64,000 nucleotides of DNA from Tetrahymena elliotti 4EA (Eukaryota; Ciliophora; Oligohymenophorea; Hymenostomatida; Tetrahymenidae), in assembly GCA_000231825.2 (NCBI GenBank), contig JH720349.1, forward strand, positions 327,763 through 391,762. Direction: 5' to 3'. A model generated the notes under the pieces. It ran no database searches and was not told where the DNA came from. It saw only the letters and a program-made list of their open reading frames with translations. Shown here in pieces: positions 1 through 13,262 of the stretch (position 1 is the stretch's first letter; each line of letters starts with the position of its first letter). A program made the translations under genes and the position numbers.

Positions 1-1133
1 TTTAAGACTATTTGCTTCTATAGATACAAAATCAGAATTAACTCCTTTAATTTCTTACAAATTATGTATCTAAATTTTATTATTCTCCTCAGGCATTCAT
101 CAATTTTTTTAAATTAACTTTTTCCTTTTTTTTTTAATTTTTTTTTTCACCTTAATCTATTTTTTTTCTAAAAACGTTTATTTTGTTTTATTTATGAAAT
201 TAAATATATTTTTAAGCTATTTAATCTTTATTTTCATCTCCAATAAAATTTTATGTATGTAAACTCAAAAGTAAATTACCAACAACCAATCTATTTGTCT
301 ATTTGCTTATTATCTAAAAAATAATTAAGTAACTAAAAATTTAATAAAAAAATTAAAATAAATAACATTCATAGATTGATTGACTTAAAACAAAATAAAA
401 AATAATTATTTAAAAGTTTTGAGATAATTTAAAATAATTTAATATCAAATAGAAATAGCTACTCAATATATTGAAATTAATAATGCTAATAATAATCCAA
501 GCAAAAATTATTTTAAAAATTTGACAAAAATTCTATGTAATTATTTCCACAATTCGTGGTTCTAAAAGTATTTCCTCAAATTCATTTATCAATATTCACT
601 TTTTACATTTTTAAAATACATTTTCTCTTTTATTATTTTGAAATTCTAAATGCTTTATTTTAAATGTATAATAAATATGTTATCCCAAAAATATTTATTT
701 CTTTTGTGCTTAAATGTTAATTTTAAAATACTGATTTCTAAATACTAAATTTGTATTGGCTTATTAAAATAATAAAATTAAAATATCATTTTTCAATTAC
801 TAATCCTAAATAAAAAAAATTTACTTTGATGATAAATCAAAACAATAAGATATGTTCTCATTTTTTATTTAAAAAAAAATTTGTTGTTAATTTTGACAAA
901 ATTTTATATTTAAAATCTTTTAATTTTCTTAAAAGTATTTAAAATATTATAAAAGGCTGGATAGATTATTTTTTTAGTTTGGCAATTTTTAAAATTTGAT
1001 TTATAAAAATTTTTGTCTGAAATGACTAATTAACTACAACAATAGTATTCAAATAGAAAAACAAAATTTCATATTTAAAAATAAAACTAATATCAAAGTA
1101 ATCTAATTTAAATTGGCAATTAATTTTCATCAA
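1..1133. other. Gene-free A+T-rich stretch
   Basis: Homopolymer-rich A/T sequence with frequent TGA in all frames. I see no supportable gene. The right end must hold the promoter of the coiled-coil gene that begins at 1134. Confidence 0.5.
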
Positions 1134-2110
1134 ATGGGGTTATTAATTAGTATAGTAAAAGGAAAGCTCAAAAGCATAGAGATAAGTAACTTTTGCATAC
1201 TTAGTTCATTAAATTGACATTTTATTTTATAAATTAGGAATTATTCCAAGAGATTTGGTAGAATTTATCCTTTTTCCAAATGTCGAAGTAAGTTACAGAA
1301 TGAATTTGAAATAAGAATACATTTAAGGAGTTGAAAAAATGGATACAAATGCTTGGGAAGTTGATTTAAGTAATATAAAATGATAATAATACAAGATAAT
1401 ATTCAGATTGTTTAAATACATTTTAAATCATAATAGTTAATGATAAAACTAGAAATTTAGCTGAGAAAATTAAAGAGAAAATAAACTAATAAACTCATAA
1501 GGAAGAGAAAAAGAATATACCTCAAGAGGAGAATCTTTAAGCTGAAATTGAATAGAAACAGATGCGAAAGATTTTATCCAAAATCAGTGGTTTAAAAAAT
1601 AAGCTTTTAGAAAGATAAAAGTAAATAGATATTCAAAAGAAAGAAATTCAAAAATTAAAGCTTAAAAAAGATAAGATTTAATTGTAAGTTGATGTAATGA
1701 CCTAAATGGTAAAATATTAAAAAATGTTAATTGTTATTTTAATGTTTATTTAACATAATTAGATTAGAGAAGAAGAAGAAAAATACCAATCATTTAGAAA
1801 TTTTGATTTCACGTATGTTACAAAAACTTATAAGTTGGCTGATGTTAAAAAAAACGCAAAAAAGAAATTCACTAATTCTTCTCCAAATCAAAGGCCTTCA
1901 AATATGAGTTTATCTTTGAGTAGACCTTATTCAAGTACAAATAACCCAATGCTTTCCTAATTTAAACTTGAATCTACATAAAAGCATTATTCTAAATAAT
2001 TTTAGTAGTATATTTAAGAGGATGCAACACCAAGTAGAAAAAGTTAATACAAAGGTAAAGTATAAACTCCTGTGTCTTAATTTAACACTAACAAAGATTT
2101 AATTTTATGA
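1134..2110 (+). CDS. Small coiled-coil protein, function unknown
   Basis: Read with TAA/TAG as Gln, this is a 277-residue protein starting MGLLISIVKGKLKS and ending at TGA 2108-2110. Three introns are inferred: 1186-1237, 1370-1406 (only 37 nt) and 1709-1762. All have GT..AG ends, and the spliced length is an exact multiple of three. The first third is mixed hydrophobic and polar and ends in IIIVNDKTRNLAEKIKEKIN. A Lys/Glu/Gln-rich coiled coil follows (about residues 90-180, with KQIDIQKKEIQKLKLKKDK). The C-terminal quarter is Ser/Asn/Gln-rich and disordered, with several SP and TP sites. I recognise no catalytic motif or named family. A role as a structural or scaffold coiled coil is only an inference from composition. 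The start is the first ATG of the frame; the small second intron is the least certain part. Confidence 0.7.
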
Positions 2111-3105
2111 TAAATTGTTTTTTTGTTAAGAATCTAAACATTTCAATATGGGATATTACTTTTCATTATTTCATTTATCAAAACTTTTAAATCTTATTTT
2201 TGAAAAGAATCTTTGTTTTTAGGTTCAATTTTAGGATTGGAAAAATGTCGAATTTATTTATTTATCAATAGACAATATTATAAGTCAAGATTGTATTTAT
2301 TATTATGATTAATGAGATTAACTTATAAATTTTAAGAGAAAAGTTCAAAAAAACTATTTTTTTAATTCAGCAAATAAAATAATATTTTAATCAATAAAAA
2401 ATTATGATTTTTTTTGCTTTTTATTTTTAAAGTTATTTTATATGTTTGAATTTAGGTCTGTTATAATGACAAAAAATCATTAATTATCTTTTTTTAATGA
2501 TTAATAAAATTAAATAAAATTATAAAGATTATTTTATTTGGTAGAAATTAGTAGATTTATTTGATCTCAAAGAATTTATTCTATTTACAATATATATAGT
2601 TATTGAATACGAAATAATTATCGTTTATAATCTTCATTTATTTATATTTATAATTTATTAAATATATAAAAAGGTAAATTTAGAATAATATATTTGTTGC
2701 AATCTTTTCGTTATCAGCTAGTTTTCAATCAATTAGTGCTATATTTTTACAAAATAGCTAATAATCAATTTTACTAAGATTATTTATTCAGATCTCAGAG
2801 AATGCAAAAATAGATTATTCATTGCAAGATGTTTGAAGCATTTTATTAGAAAATGAGAAATCAATGTGAATGAACAGTTAAATTAGCTTCCAAACATTAG
2901 AAAAATTGATAATTTATGATGAAGAAGTAAGATTTGTAAAGTTTTTTTATTAGATTTCGAAAAAGGAATTTGAGAAAAATTGATTAGTATTTATATGTTT
3001 CAGTTATTGATTTGATTGATTGACGATTGGTTGGTGGGTTTATATTTTATATTCAACAATTAATCAATCAATAAATCATTGAGATATTAAGTTCAGTTAA
3101 TAGTC
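2111..3105. other. Intergenic spacer with an imperfect inverted repeat
   Basis: Convergent spacer between the 1134-2110 gene (+) and the 3106-5444 gene (-). No coding frame is supportable. An imperfect inverted repeat pairs about 3006-3022 (ATTGATTTGATTGATTG) with about 3060-3080 (TTAATCAATCAATAAATCATT). It lies just past the stop codon of the minus-strand gene, where it could fold in the 3' UTR. Confidence 0.4.
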
Positions 3106-5444
3106 TCAGTTTTAAATTTTAGAGGCAGAAGAGGGATATCTGGTGTGTCTAGCCTTAGAGTAAGAATCATAGATACTCTTGTTATTTATAATTTCGTTTC
3201 CTAAAGCTTATATTTGAGATTGATGTTCTTTAAGTTTTTCAGCATTATATTTGAATTCACCAATAGCAGATTCTAACTTTTCGTATTTGTTGACCATATC
3301 AATAACTTCTTGATCCTTCAAGTTGACGAGGTGCTTGAGATCATTAATTTCAGTGTTCATAATATTAACCTAGTTTTGGTGGGAGATCTTGATAGATTCG
3401 ATGACATTGTTGTTGGAGGTCTCAAGTTTTTTTCTTAACTCTTCTAATTCACTGGCCTTGAGCTTTTCTAATCTTCTAATATGGTCAGTTTGACTGTCGT
3501 TGTCTTATTTGAGCTTTCTAATTTCTCTGTCTTATAATTCTCTGTGCTTCAAGTGATTTTAGACTTCCTTTTCCTTGATTTCGATGGTATCTATTAATTA
3601 AATAAATTTAAATTAAGATTTTGTTGGTGATTAAATGAATTAAATTGTAAGCTTAATTCTAATAAAAATGCAAACAAACAAATAAATATTTATATTATTT
3701 TACCTTTAAGTCTTTAGATGTCTTCCTTTAAGTAATTGATGGTGGATTCTAATTTCTTCTTGGTTTCGTTAGCCTTAGTTTCAGTGACAGAGAGCTTAAG
3801 CTTCAAGTCTTCAACAGTGATGTCACGTTCATGTTAGAGATGAGCATACTTCTTCTTCCAATCTTCAATTTCTGTGAAAGCGTTTTAGATATCTTATTCA
3901 AGACCTTCACGGATTTCAGCATTTTGAGCACGGTTGGCATCGATTTCTTAGTTCTTGGCAAGAAGCAATTACTTTAAGTTTTCAATTTCTTCTTGAAGAT
4001 ACTTAATTTGGTTGCGTTAAGCAGCAGCGAACTCGTTTTATTGATTGTTAAGAGTGTCGTATTTAATAGCAGCATCTTGGTTTTCTTGAGCACGTTAATC
4101 GTCAAGGATTGAGTATTTAATTTTCCAGTTCTCAATATCATGGCAGAGACGATTAATTTCATCGTTGAGACTGTCACGAACAAGTTACTTTTCACGAATT
4201 TGATTTTGGATTTCAGTTTCTTTAGCATCAATGATATTTTAAAGTTCTTCTTTTTCTGCATTAAGGGCTTAGATTTAGTTTTCGTGGTGGAACTTTAATC
4301 CTTAGATATCAGAAGTATGTTGATTATGAAGTTAGTCATGGAGAGCAGAAATTTCACCATTAGCAAAATCGTTGTTATCAGCAATACGATCCTTCAAAGC
4401 TTATAAGTCATGACGTAAGTTATGGGTTTCTTCTTCATAGTTGCGCTTTAATCCTCTGTTTTAGTCAATGAGGGCTTCTATTTCCTTAGTCTTAACATCA
4501 AGAAGATTACGAAGCTTGTGGACTTCACCGCTCATGACTTCCAATTCGTTATCATGTAACTTCTTGAGAGAGTCAAGCTAGTCGCTGGCTTGTTAATCAA
4601 GCTTGCTTCTTAAATTTTCGAGTTCTTAACGACTTTCAACTTCTAATTCAGAGATCTTCATTTTAAGTTTTTCACGATCTTCATTAAGACGATAGGCTTC
4701 TGAAGAACCATCGTAGCGGGCTTGAGAAATTGAACTGTTGAGTTTGGCAATTTCTTTTTCACGGTCTTCTACGATATTACGAAGCTTGCGGAGTTATTCT
4801 TCATAGAGTTCAATGTTTGCAAGGTGAGCCTTCTTTAAATTTTCGACCTTATCATGAGTATCAGTGGTCAACTTAAAACGAACATCTTCATTTTCCTTAA
4901 CCTTGTCAATTTCTCCTTACTTTAATTCATCGCGGAGACGGGCATTTTCAGTTGATATACGCTTTAATTCCATTTCGTAATTAGACTTGAGAGAAATAAT
5001 ATTGTTCATTTGAGTCTCATACTTTTATCTCCAAATATCACTTTCGGCTTTACGTTGATTGGTTTGCTTTTGTAATCCTTCATTTTCTGAGGAAAGATTT
5101 GAGTTCATGCGGACCAATTCTTCACACTTGTGTTCCAGTTCAAGAGCCTTTTTGGCACGGAAGTGAGCTAATTCTAAGTCAGTGTTGGCTTAGCACAAAC
5201 TGCTTTCAAGTTCGTTGCATCTGCTCTTCCATAAATCGATTTCTTCTCCATTACCACCAATGTTGTTTTTGTAAGCAGTGCTTTGGTTGAGACCTCCTTC
5301 ATAATTAGGACCAATTTTCTTGGAAGTTTCAGGGGTTCTAGAGTAGTTGATAGGACTGCGTGAGTAGCTGGTGTTAACAGGATTAATAATTGAGGGGTTT
5401 TTCTTGATAGGGGAAGAGGTGTAAGGACTTCTACTATTGTACAT
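3106..5444 (-). CDS. Long coiled-coil filament-type protein (741 aa)
   Basis: Begins MYNSRSPYTSSPIKKN and ends ...RYPSSASKI-Q-N before TGA 3106-3108. One intron (3591-3703) gives a spliced length divisible by three. The first 65 residues are a basic head with five or more SP/TP sites (RSP, SSP, RTP), typical of kinase-regulated assembly. From about residue 70 to 710 the protein is almost uninterrupted heptad coiled coil with few Pro or Gly, followed by a short Ser/Arg tail. This head-rod-tail plan is that of cytoskeletal filament or fibre proteins such as those of ciliate oral apparatus, kinetodesmal or epiplasmic structures. I cannot assign it to tetrin or any named protein from sequence alone. 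Codon use is strongly biased to C-ending codons (ATC, GTC, TTC, AAC) and AAG, which in ciliates suggests high expression and sets it apart from most other genes here. Confidence 0.88.
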
Positions 5445-6936
5445 TTTTCAGTTTATTTGTATGTTTTTAGGCTTTATGTTCCGTTCTAAATATTTGTTTT
5501 TTAGGGCTTTACTTGTAGGATTGCTATTAAAATAAAAATGATGGTGATTAGGATTTGTTTAATGAGGTACTCTATTGCTAAAGTAATTGCTAAAGGCTAA
5601 ATTGAATAATGGATGTACCTTTTTAAGAAAAAGTTTAATGAGAATCTATTTTGCTTGTTTTTTATACGTGCTATTCCTCTTTCGAGTTTTTTAATTTTTT
5701 TTATTTTATTTTTAATATGAATTTTTTATTGGCTGGCGAATCAGCTTTTATATTACAAAATCAATCAATAAATTTTATATTAATTAGGAGTGATACATTC
5801 TTATTTCTGCTTTAATTATAAATATATATATTCCTCTTCTGATAAAATTAAAAATTATTTATTTGGCTATTCATGAGAAAATTTTGATGAAATAATAATT
5901 GTTTGCAAAATTCTTTATTATTTTATTTGCTTTTTATATACACAAACTACTAAATTTTATTCTTTGGTGGATAGATACTTACTTTATTCTTTCCATTGTA
6001 TTTTATCCATAATTATTTCTATGCGAACACTTTACCCCCCTTTCTATTGAATTTATCCTTTTATTTTCTATTTTTTTACTTTACTTTACACCAATATATT
6101 CGTTTATTTCTCTCCTCAAACAGCTATTTTTATTTTTTATTTCATTTTTCCATCATCCAAATACTTTGATTATTTTTACTTACCCAGTCAAATTAATGAA
6201 AAACTAAAATAATCCACACATAAATTTTAAATTTAAATTTATTTAACGTTAAAATGATAAATATTTTTTTTAAATATGTAAAACAATTTCTCTATTAACG
6301 ATGAAAAAATATTTGATCTAAATGGATTCTGTTTGAAAATATGTCAAATGTAATAAAACAAATTCTAATAAAGATGCACAACAACAATGAAATTAAAATA
6401 GATTAAAGTTAAAAAGTAATATTTTAAAATCTAACAAATTTATTTAAATAGAATGATCATAATAAATGGTATCACCAACTCAACCCACCCAATAGGTTAA
6501 AGTTAAAAGTTGAGAGTGAAAATAAAATTAGATATAATTTATAGGTAGAATTTATTTAAGAAATAAGATATATAAACTAAATTACTAATTTAATGTTTTG
6601 ATTGGATGATAAAAATTGCTTATGGCTATAAATAAACAAGTAAATAATTTAGGTTTTAAAATACAATATTTGAAGGAAAATAAGGCAAGCAATAAATAAA
6701 AGTTGATCCCCAACGTCTTTCCCACCTCAAAAACATAATAAATGCTTTTGGAATTTATATTTTGGATTGACAAATAATCTAAAAATAATTAAATAATTGA
6801 CTGAATAAAATGAAATCAAAAAATAACAATATAAATAAATAACATTTTGAATGATAATAATAATAATTGTTAATATTAAATTGTTTGAGTGTAAAATTTA
6901 GTTTTTAAATTAACCATTTATTTTATTTATTTTTTA
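5445..6936. other. Intergenic spacer, promoter side of the coiled-coil gene
   Basis: Lies between the start of the minus-strand coiled-coil gene (5444) and the stop of the next minus-strand gene (6937). It therefore holds the promoter and 5' UTR of the first and the 3' end of the second. No conserved coding frame or RNA gene is visible. Confidence 0.45.
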
Positions 6937-9616
6937 TCAAGATTACAACTTTTATTAAATATCTTATGAACTTCCTCCTATACCAGTTGAGCTACTTACA
7001 GAGGAGAGTTCTATTTACATAGACTAACTATTAATATTATTGGTTACAAATTACAAGGAGGTAGATCCTATGCTTATTTTATCGGATCCCTCTCCTTTTT
7101 ATATATTATTGTTGTTGTTTTCTTTTCCTGCTAAGCTTTTATTCAATAAATCTTTAGTAGAAATAAATGTTAATTCAGGATCTAAATTAAATTTTTCAAT
7201 GCGCTTTATATGTAGAGGGCCAGGATTTATTTTCTTTTAGTATTCACAGAAGCGCCTATACTCTTCATTTACCTGAGCTAACAGCTCATGCATGTATCTG
7301 ATAGCTGTGTTATATTTTTCTAAATTGTTTGAGAGAATTAGTACTTCATTTTATGTTTATTTCATTTCATTAACTATCATCCTGAAAGTAATTTCTTCAG
7401 ATGTTTAATAATATGAATTATTACTATTACTGCTACTACTATTAAAATTATTTCCGCTATTTGAATTGCCTTAAATATTTGTGTTTATATTATTATTTTA
7501 ATTATTACTATTATTATTGCTAGATTTATTTGTATTTGGTTAGTTTGTACTCAAATTAGTGCTACTTCCTACATTGCTATTATTTCCATTACCACTTTTA
7601 TTACTATTAACGTTCTATTACTAATTTCTGATTTCCTTTGCCTGATTTAGTGAAATCACCAAATCTTCACTTCCAGTTTGTGAGTTTTATTTGCTGTTTC
7701 CTGTTTCAACAGAATTTTTTTCACATAAATAAAACAATCTAAAAAAATTAGATGCCTTTTTGGAAAAATAATAGAATTTAAGTTTATATTGAAGGTAAGA
7801 ATTTACAAAATAAATATTCCAAAAGTGTAAACAAGTAATTGAGTAAAATAAAAATAAAATTAATCAAATAGAAGAATCAATTAATGTTTATTTAGTTAAG
7901 TTCATAGAAAAAATATCAGCTAATTCTAGTTCTTTCTAGCTATTTTTTGGTTATTTTAATTAATGTGGATTTTGTTAATTCCTGCTTTGTTTTATTATCA
8001 TTTGTTGATAAAAGTTTAATAAATCAAAAAAAGAAATAATCAATAAATAATTATCATAAATACTTTTTGGGTTTTTTATTAACAAATAAAAAGTTAAGAA
8101 ATAAGTCAATTATTGAGGGATTTGTTAATAATCTTAACTGAAAAAACTATTCAAAAATAAAATAATTACTGAAGCTCCCATGATTCTCTCCTTTAAATGA
8201 AATTCTGGGTCATTAATTTCCATTGTAAACATACTTGTGTATTTATACTTATTCACTAATTGCCTCATCTATTTTTCATCCTACAATTATATAAATAAAT
8301 TTATTTTAATTTTTTAATTCTAAATGTTGGATGAGTATTTATGAAATATTTAATAGAATAAAAAATGACTAACTTCTGAAGTCAGTATCTTTATCATGTA
8401 CACTTCATCTTTTAATATTTCATGCATGAAATGTCCTATCAACTTATTTTCATTTTGCTCATCAGGATCCTCAACACAAAGTTGAATTTCTAACCTAGCT
8501 TTTTTAAAAGTTCATGATGGGATGGATGGATATATATTTGATAAAAACATCTAATCAATATCTATGTTTAAATATTTGAAATTATTTAAATGTATGAATT
8601 GATACCATTAATATCTTCTAAAGAGAAATTATTCATAGATCTCTATGCACAAAATGCAGATATCAAATCCTAAAAGAAAATATAGCTAACACACTTATCT
8701 TTTATTACTATTTTCTCAATTTTTCCAAATACATGGAAGAACCTCTTTAGATCTGCCTCATCAAATTAAAATAAATCTTCATTTTTAGATGTGTAGACCT
8801 TGTCACTTTATTTATCTTCAAATACTAACCTTATTTTTATTAACCTATTCATGTCATAGTGCTCTAACTAAGGGTTCTTTTGATTTTTATTATAAATAAT
8901 ATTTTCAGTTAAAAATAAAACTAATTTATCATTTTTATATGCCTATTTTAAAAAATATTTCTTTCATATTTGATAGACACAATTAATATTTGTTTTTTTA
9001 GGATTGTTTTACATGTTTAAAAACTATTTATTATAATAAGATTGGGCTAATAGGAATTTTTTTTCTTTATAATTTTTAAAAGGAGGAAATTGATTTTTAA
9101 TTGTTTACCACTTTATATATGTCTTCTTCTATACTTCTCTTTAACTATTCTCTGTCAAATAATTTTCTGTACTTATTCTAATAGTACTGGATCATGCTAT
9201 TCATATCTTTTTCTGTATCCTCAGAAGGCTTTTGAGCAAAGAAAACTCTTGGATCATTAGTAAATTGCTCATCTTTCTAATCATAATCTGCATTTTCTGA
9301 ATAATTTCTATATTTATAAGGGGAACTACCTCTTCCACCATCTACACGATACCCTCTACTTTTATAGTAATATCTCTAACTTCCATAATCTATTTATAAA
9401 ATTAATAGCTATTCTATCAATCATTTAGATATTGAAAAATGCAAATAATATTCTAACTTTTAGCATATTACTAAAAAAAAGCAAAAGAAGCAATATAATT
9501 CTATTTTAAAATACAAAGCTATATTTAAATTTACCATTTAGCTAATAATACGATTTATCATAGCCCTGACTGCCATTACCTCTTGTATATTACTATTATG
9601 AATTTAATATTTACAT
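6937..9616 (-). CDS. RNA-binding protein with RRM-like and KH-like segments
   Basis: Six exons give about 590 residues; inferred introns are 9390-9534, 8961-9108, 8499-8605, 8281-8373 and 7756-8169, and the spliced length divides by three. It starts MQILNSQQQYTRGNGSQGYD, a Tyr/Gly/Arg/Ser-rich head with RGG-like bits. The third exon (residues about 122-239) holds an RRM-like fold with DLKRFFHVFGKIEKIVI followed by CVSYIFFQDLISAFCA, matching the RNP2, RNP1 and loop pattern. Exons four to six have a KH-like stretch: YTSMFTMEINDPEFHLKERI, then MGAS where the GxxG loop is expected. The tail is Asn/Ser-rich low complexity with a Tyr-containing helical segment. The family suggests mRNA binding; the target is unknown. 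The 414-nt last intron is unusually long for this window, so the KH-tail junction is the weakest point. Confidence 0.72.
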
Positions 9617-11395
9617 CAATATTCTCAAAAATAGAAAAAACATTTGAAAATGTTGAAAAAATGCAAAATTTATTTGAAATAAAAGCATCTGGCATTTATA
9701 GAGTTTGTCTAAAAGCTTATTGGAAGTAAGTTTTTATGAAAAAAATGAAAATAGAGCTAATATTTTAGTATTTTGCTAATTACCTACTTTCGGCAGCTAT
9801 TTTTAAATAATAAAATGAATAATTAAATGTAAGCTTGGTTGAGAAAAAAGAGTTTTACATAAAATGACTCATAATGAAAATAGTTGCTTTTATAAGTATA
9901 TCTAATTCAAAACTTTTTGAAATAACGAAGAAATAAAATATTTTTCAGCGAAATTCACTTTTTGGCCTTTCTATATTCTATGTATCTCGCTCACAAAATT
10001 ATTTAATTTATGTTATTGAGTTTAATTTTGGTATTAATTTACAAAAAATAATAGGTAAAAAATTATATTTAATTCGTTTTTCTTCCTTAATGACCTCAAT
10101 ATGAGGAATTAATATATGTCCTAAATATTTTTAAAGTCTTTTTCATATATTTTTTTAAAAATTAAGCAAGATTCTTTCTTTTGCGCACTTCTTAATAATT
10201 TCTGCTCAATCAATTTTTACATTTCCAAAAATTTAATTCTTACAATCTCCCCTCTTAATCTATTTTTAAAATTTTATCTCTACTTCAAAGATTTTGCTGA
10301 GACTTACATTACATCATCCTAGGCATACATACTATATAATGATAAATTAAACAAAAATATTCAAATTATAATTTATTTCTTTTTTATTTTCAATATCACA
10401 CTCATATGATTTATTGAAAAACAATAATTTTTCTGACAATAATTAAAAAGATAATTAAATTTTAGCTGAGTTAACAGTTTAAATTTGAATAATGTTTAAT
10501 TATCTCTTTTTTGATTTTAATATAAAATAGATTAAATAGCATAAAAATTGACTAAGAAAAGAAGTAGTATATTTTATAATTTAATAGATATTTTTTTAAT
10601 GAAGATTTAAGTGACATTTAGTTGAATTTGTGAGATAATTTATATGAGAAAACAAGCTAGTTAAATATAATTGAGTAGCTAATACTCATTTCTTAAATTA
10701 AAATAATTGTATACATAATTTTAAAACTACCTTATAGAAATTATTTAAATATTTTATAATACATTTTTCTTTCAGATATCTTCGTTAAAGGATAAGCCAT
10801 ACATACTTACTTTTATTTGTGAGTTCTTCTGTATAATTAGGAAATAAATTTGTGGCAGTAATTTAGTCTTAATAAATTTTTTCTTTGATTTAAAAATAAC
10901 CATAAACAAAAATCTGATCTTAGATGTCAAATGGGTTCGATATTTAAATAATTCTAGTTCACTTGCAAGATGGTTATTTTACCTAGTCAGCTTTTTTGAA
11001 TTTTAACTATTTTAATGGCTTTTATTTATTTTATAATGAGCCATCCTTATTTTATTTGCTTGTGAATGCAACTTTATTTTAAGAAAGTAAACTCTTTGTA
11101 TTTTGTATTTACTTCAATTCAAAGTAATGAATATTTATTTGATTAATTCTCTCTCTTTTTTCTGTTTTTTACTTTCTATGTTTATCTAGAATTTGGTTCT
11201 ATTTGATCTGAAATTTAGTTAGGTTTTGAAGTGAGAATCAAATTAATATTTTTATTTCTTATTTTAGTTATTAATGTTAAAAATTAAAGTTATTAAGTTA
11301 GTGATTTTGTTAATTAATTTGTTTAATAATATATTATCATAAATAGTATTTTAAAATAAATAAATTGATCAATAACATTTAATTTCTGATTACAT
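9617..11395. other. Long intergenic spacer, no gene seen
   Basis: About 1.8 kb of A/T-rich DNA upstream of the RNA-binding protein gene and downstream of the ANTH gene, both on the minus strand. I found no frame with protein-like composition. A GGTTCGA-containing spot near 10926 has no tRNA context around it. Confidence 0.4.
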
Positions 11396-12904
11396 TCACT
11401 CTTTCATATCATTTTTGTTATTAAAGGTATCATCCTTCTTCGTTTCTTTTGTACTTTCGCTTTTGTCTTCATCAGCAGTATCTTTTTGCCCTCTATATAA
11501 TATTCTATCAGTGTTGTAACCATTAGAATAGTCTATGTATTCATTTTAGTTTCCATACATGTGCTCTAAATGTAAATTAGGTACTCTCAAGTCAGAAACA
11601 CCGTTTACAAGACTTGGTTGATGGGAATGTAAACCCTTTTTAGTATTAATTTTGAATTTAGACTTAAAGGCTTCATCATCTTCATCGTCATTGGTTACTT
11701 CACAAATTTATTCGTTAGGTTTCCAACTCATGCAACGTGAAGTCATGCTACCTTTAGGGAAAACACCAAGTCTCTTTCCATATGTTGCAGTTGAATATGT
11801 CCTTTAATGGCCGCCTTAGCCGCCATTATCTCCACTTTACATTTTTTAAAGTTTTAATTTTCTGTCTCTTTGTATTTCTTCATTCCTAAGTACTATTTTG
11901 CGGTGATTTCTATCAATTTAACGAGCTCTTTCTTTAGTGATATTTAACGTTAAAGGTTATTCTATGGAATCATCTTCATCAAAAAATTTTCTGAGTTTGC
12001 CAAAGTCATGCAGGGCAGAATTAAGCTTAATAAGTTCAATGAAGAGCTCATAGAACTACATCTGATCTTATTCGAGCATAGATTCATAGTTATTAACCAT
12101 TTACATAATTTATTTGTGCATATAATTGTAATAAATAATGCAGTCTTTTAAAACCATGTAGGCTATATCTTTCGCAATAGAAATAAACTTGAATTCTGTA
12201 AATATTATGTAAAATTATTTCTGTAGCTTTATAAGGAAGTTAACGAGATTGTTTACTTTGAAGAGAATAATTATTTTTAATGTGTTATTTATTTAGTTAT
12301 TTCCATTTTTTGATGAGTTTAGTTGTTGCTACTATTACTAATTAAAATACTATTACATATCACCATTCTGACTAGTATGATTATTTTGATTGGTATCCTT
12401 TTCGCACCCTTGCATGCAGGTTTTATATGTTTCTAAATTTAAGGACATCCTCATTAAGTAATCATAGTAATGCTTTATTAAATACTCCTCTAACCAACTT
12501 TCAATATCCATATAATGGAATACCATTTGCTTTTATTTAGCTTATTTCTGAGAGAGCTATGAAGGGTTAGTTTTTTCTCTCAAGCAGTTAGGCTTAATAG
12601 CCAGAAACTCTTCTGCAAAATCAAAACCTATTTTTTTAATGCTTTTATGAATGAGAGCTAAGAATTTTAGTCTGCGCTAAAGAGACAAATCCTGGTTCTC
12701 CTTAAAATATGAAAAAAACAAATGAATAGCTTCTTATTATTTCACTTCTGTTTTACCAAGTAAGAATGTAAGAACCTTTTACAAATCATCGTATTCTATT
12801 TCATCGAAATTTTCTTTAAGGAAGCAAGTATTCTTAAATGCTTTTTCGATTGGAGTCTAGTGCTTTATAAAAGAATTGAACAGTCCACTAAAAAATTTAC
12901 TCAT
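11396..12904 (-). CDS. ANTH-domain clathrin-assembly-type adaptor (AP180/CALM-like)
   Basis: A single uninterrupted frame of 502 codons from ATG 12904 to TGA 11396-11398. Residues about 12-330 match the layout of the ANTH domain, a stack of helices that binds phosphoinositides and brings clathrin adaptors to the plasma membrane. Visible parts are KHQTPIEKAFKNTC and the helix LSLQRRLKFLALIHKSI near the N-terminus. Further on come VNNLVNFLIKLQKQFYIIF, AKDIAYMVLKDCIIYYNYMH and a helix like the ANTH 'aldiykra' segment (FYELFIELIKLNSALHDF). A Gln/Asn-rich insert (about residues 170-205) interrupts the domain. The classical lipid-binding Lys-X9-Lys-X-Lys/Arg-His patch is not evident; that part reads CFLKENFDEIEYDD, so membrane binding may differ. 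The tail is charged, with no clear clathrin-box or NPF motif. Likely role is endocytosis or membrane traffic, inferred from the family. Confidence 0.72.
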
Positions 12905-13245
12905 TTTTTGTAATTGATGAGAGGGAGCTGCTTAGTGTATATCTAATATTAATCTTCAAATTGTAAGTTATTAGTTCAAATTTGATTTAAGTGAGTATTT
13001 ATTTGCTTGACAGGTAGGGTTGAGTGCTTGCTTTATTGTTGTTAGTAAATGTAATTTATACAAAACTATAGCTTGAAATATTTGATGGTTATTAATATAG
13101 AGTTGTCTTTCCTCTATGCTTTAAAAAACCTATTTTACTTTTAATTGAAATTATTAATGTATTTTTAATAATTATATTTATTGATTTCTTTTCACTTACT
13201 TTCAATATTTGATAAACTCTCTCTGGAAGTTTGGAAGGAATCTAT

Positions 13246-13262
13246 AATATATATATATATAT
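13246..13262. repeat. (TA)n microsatellite
   Basis: About eight consecutive AT units directly followed by GCTTGTTTGTTTGTG. A simple-sequence tract with no sign of function. Confidence 0.8.

Noticed and set aside
10920..10940. GGTTCGA resembling a tRNA T-loop or B box
   Set aside because: No matching T stem, acceptor stem or A box could be found around it.
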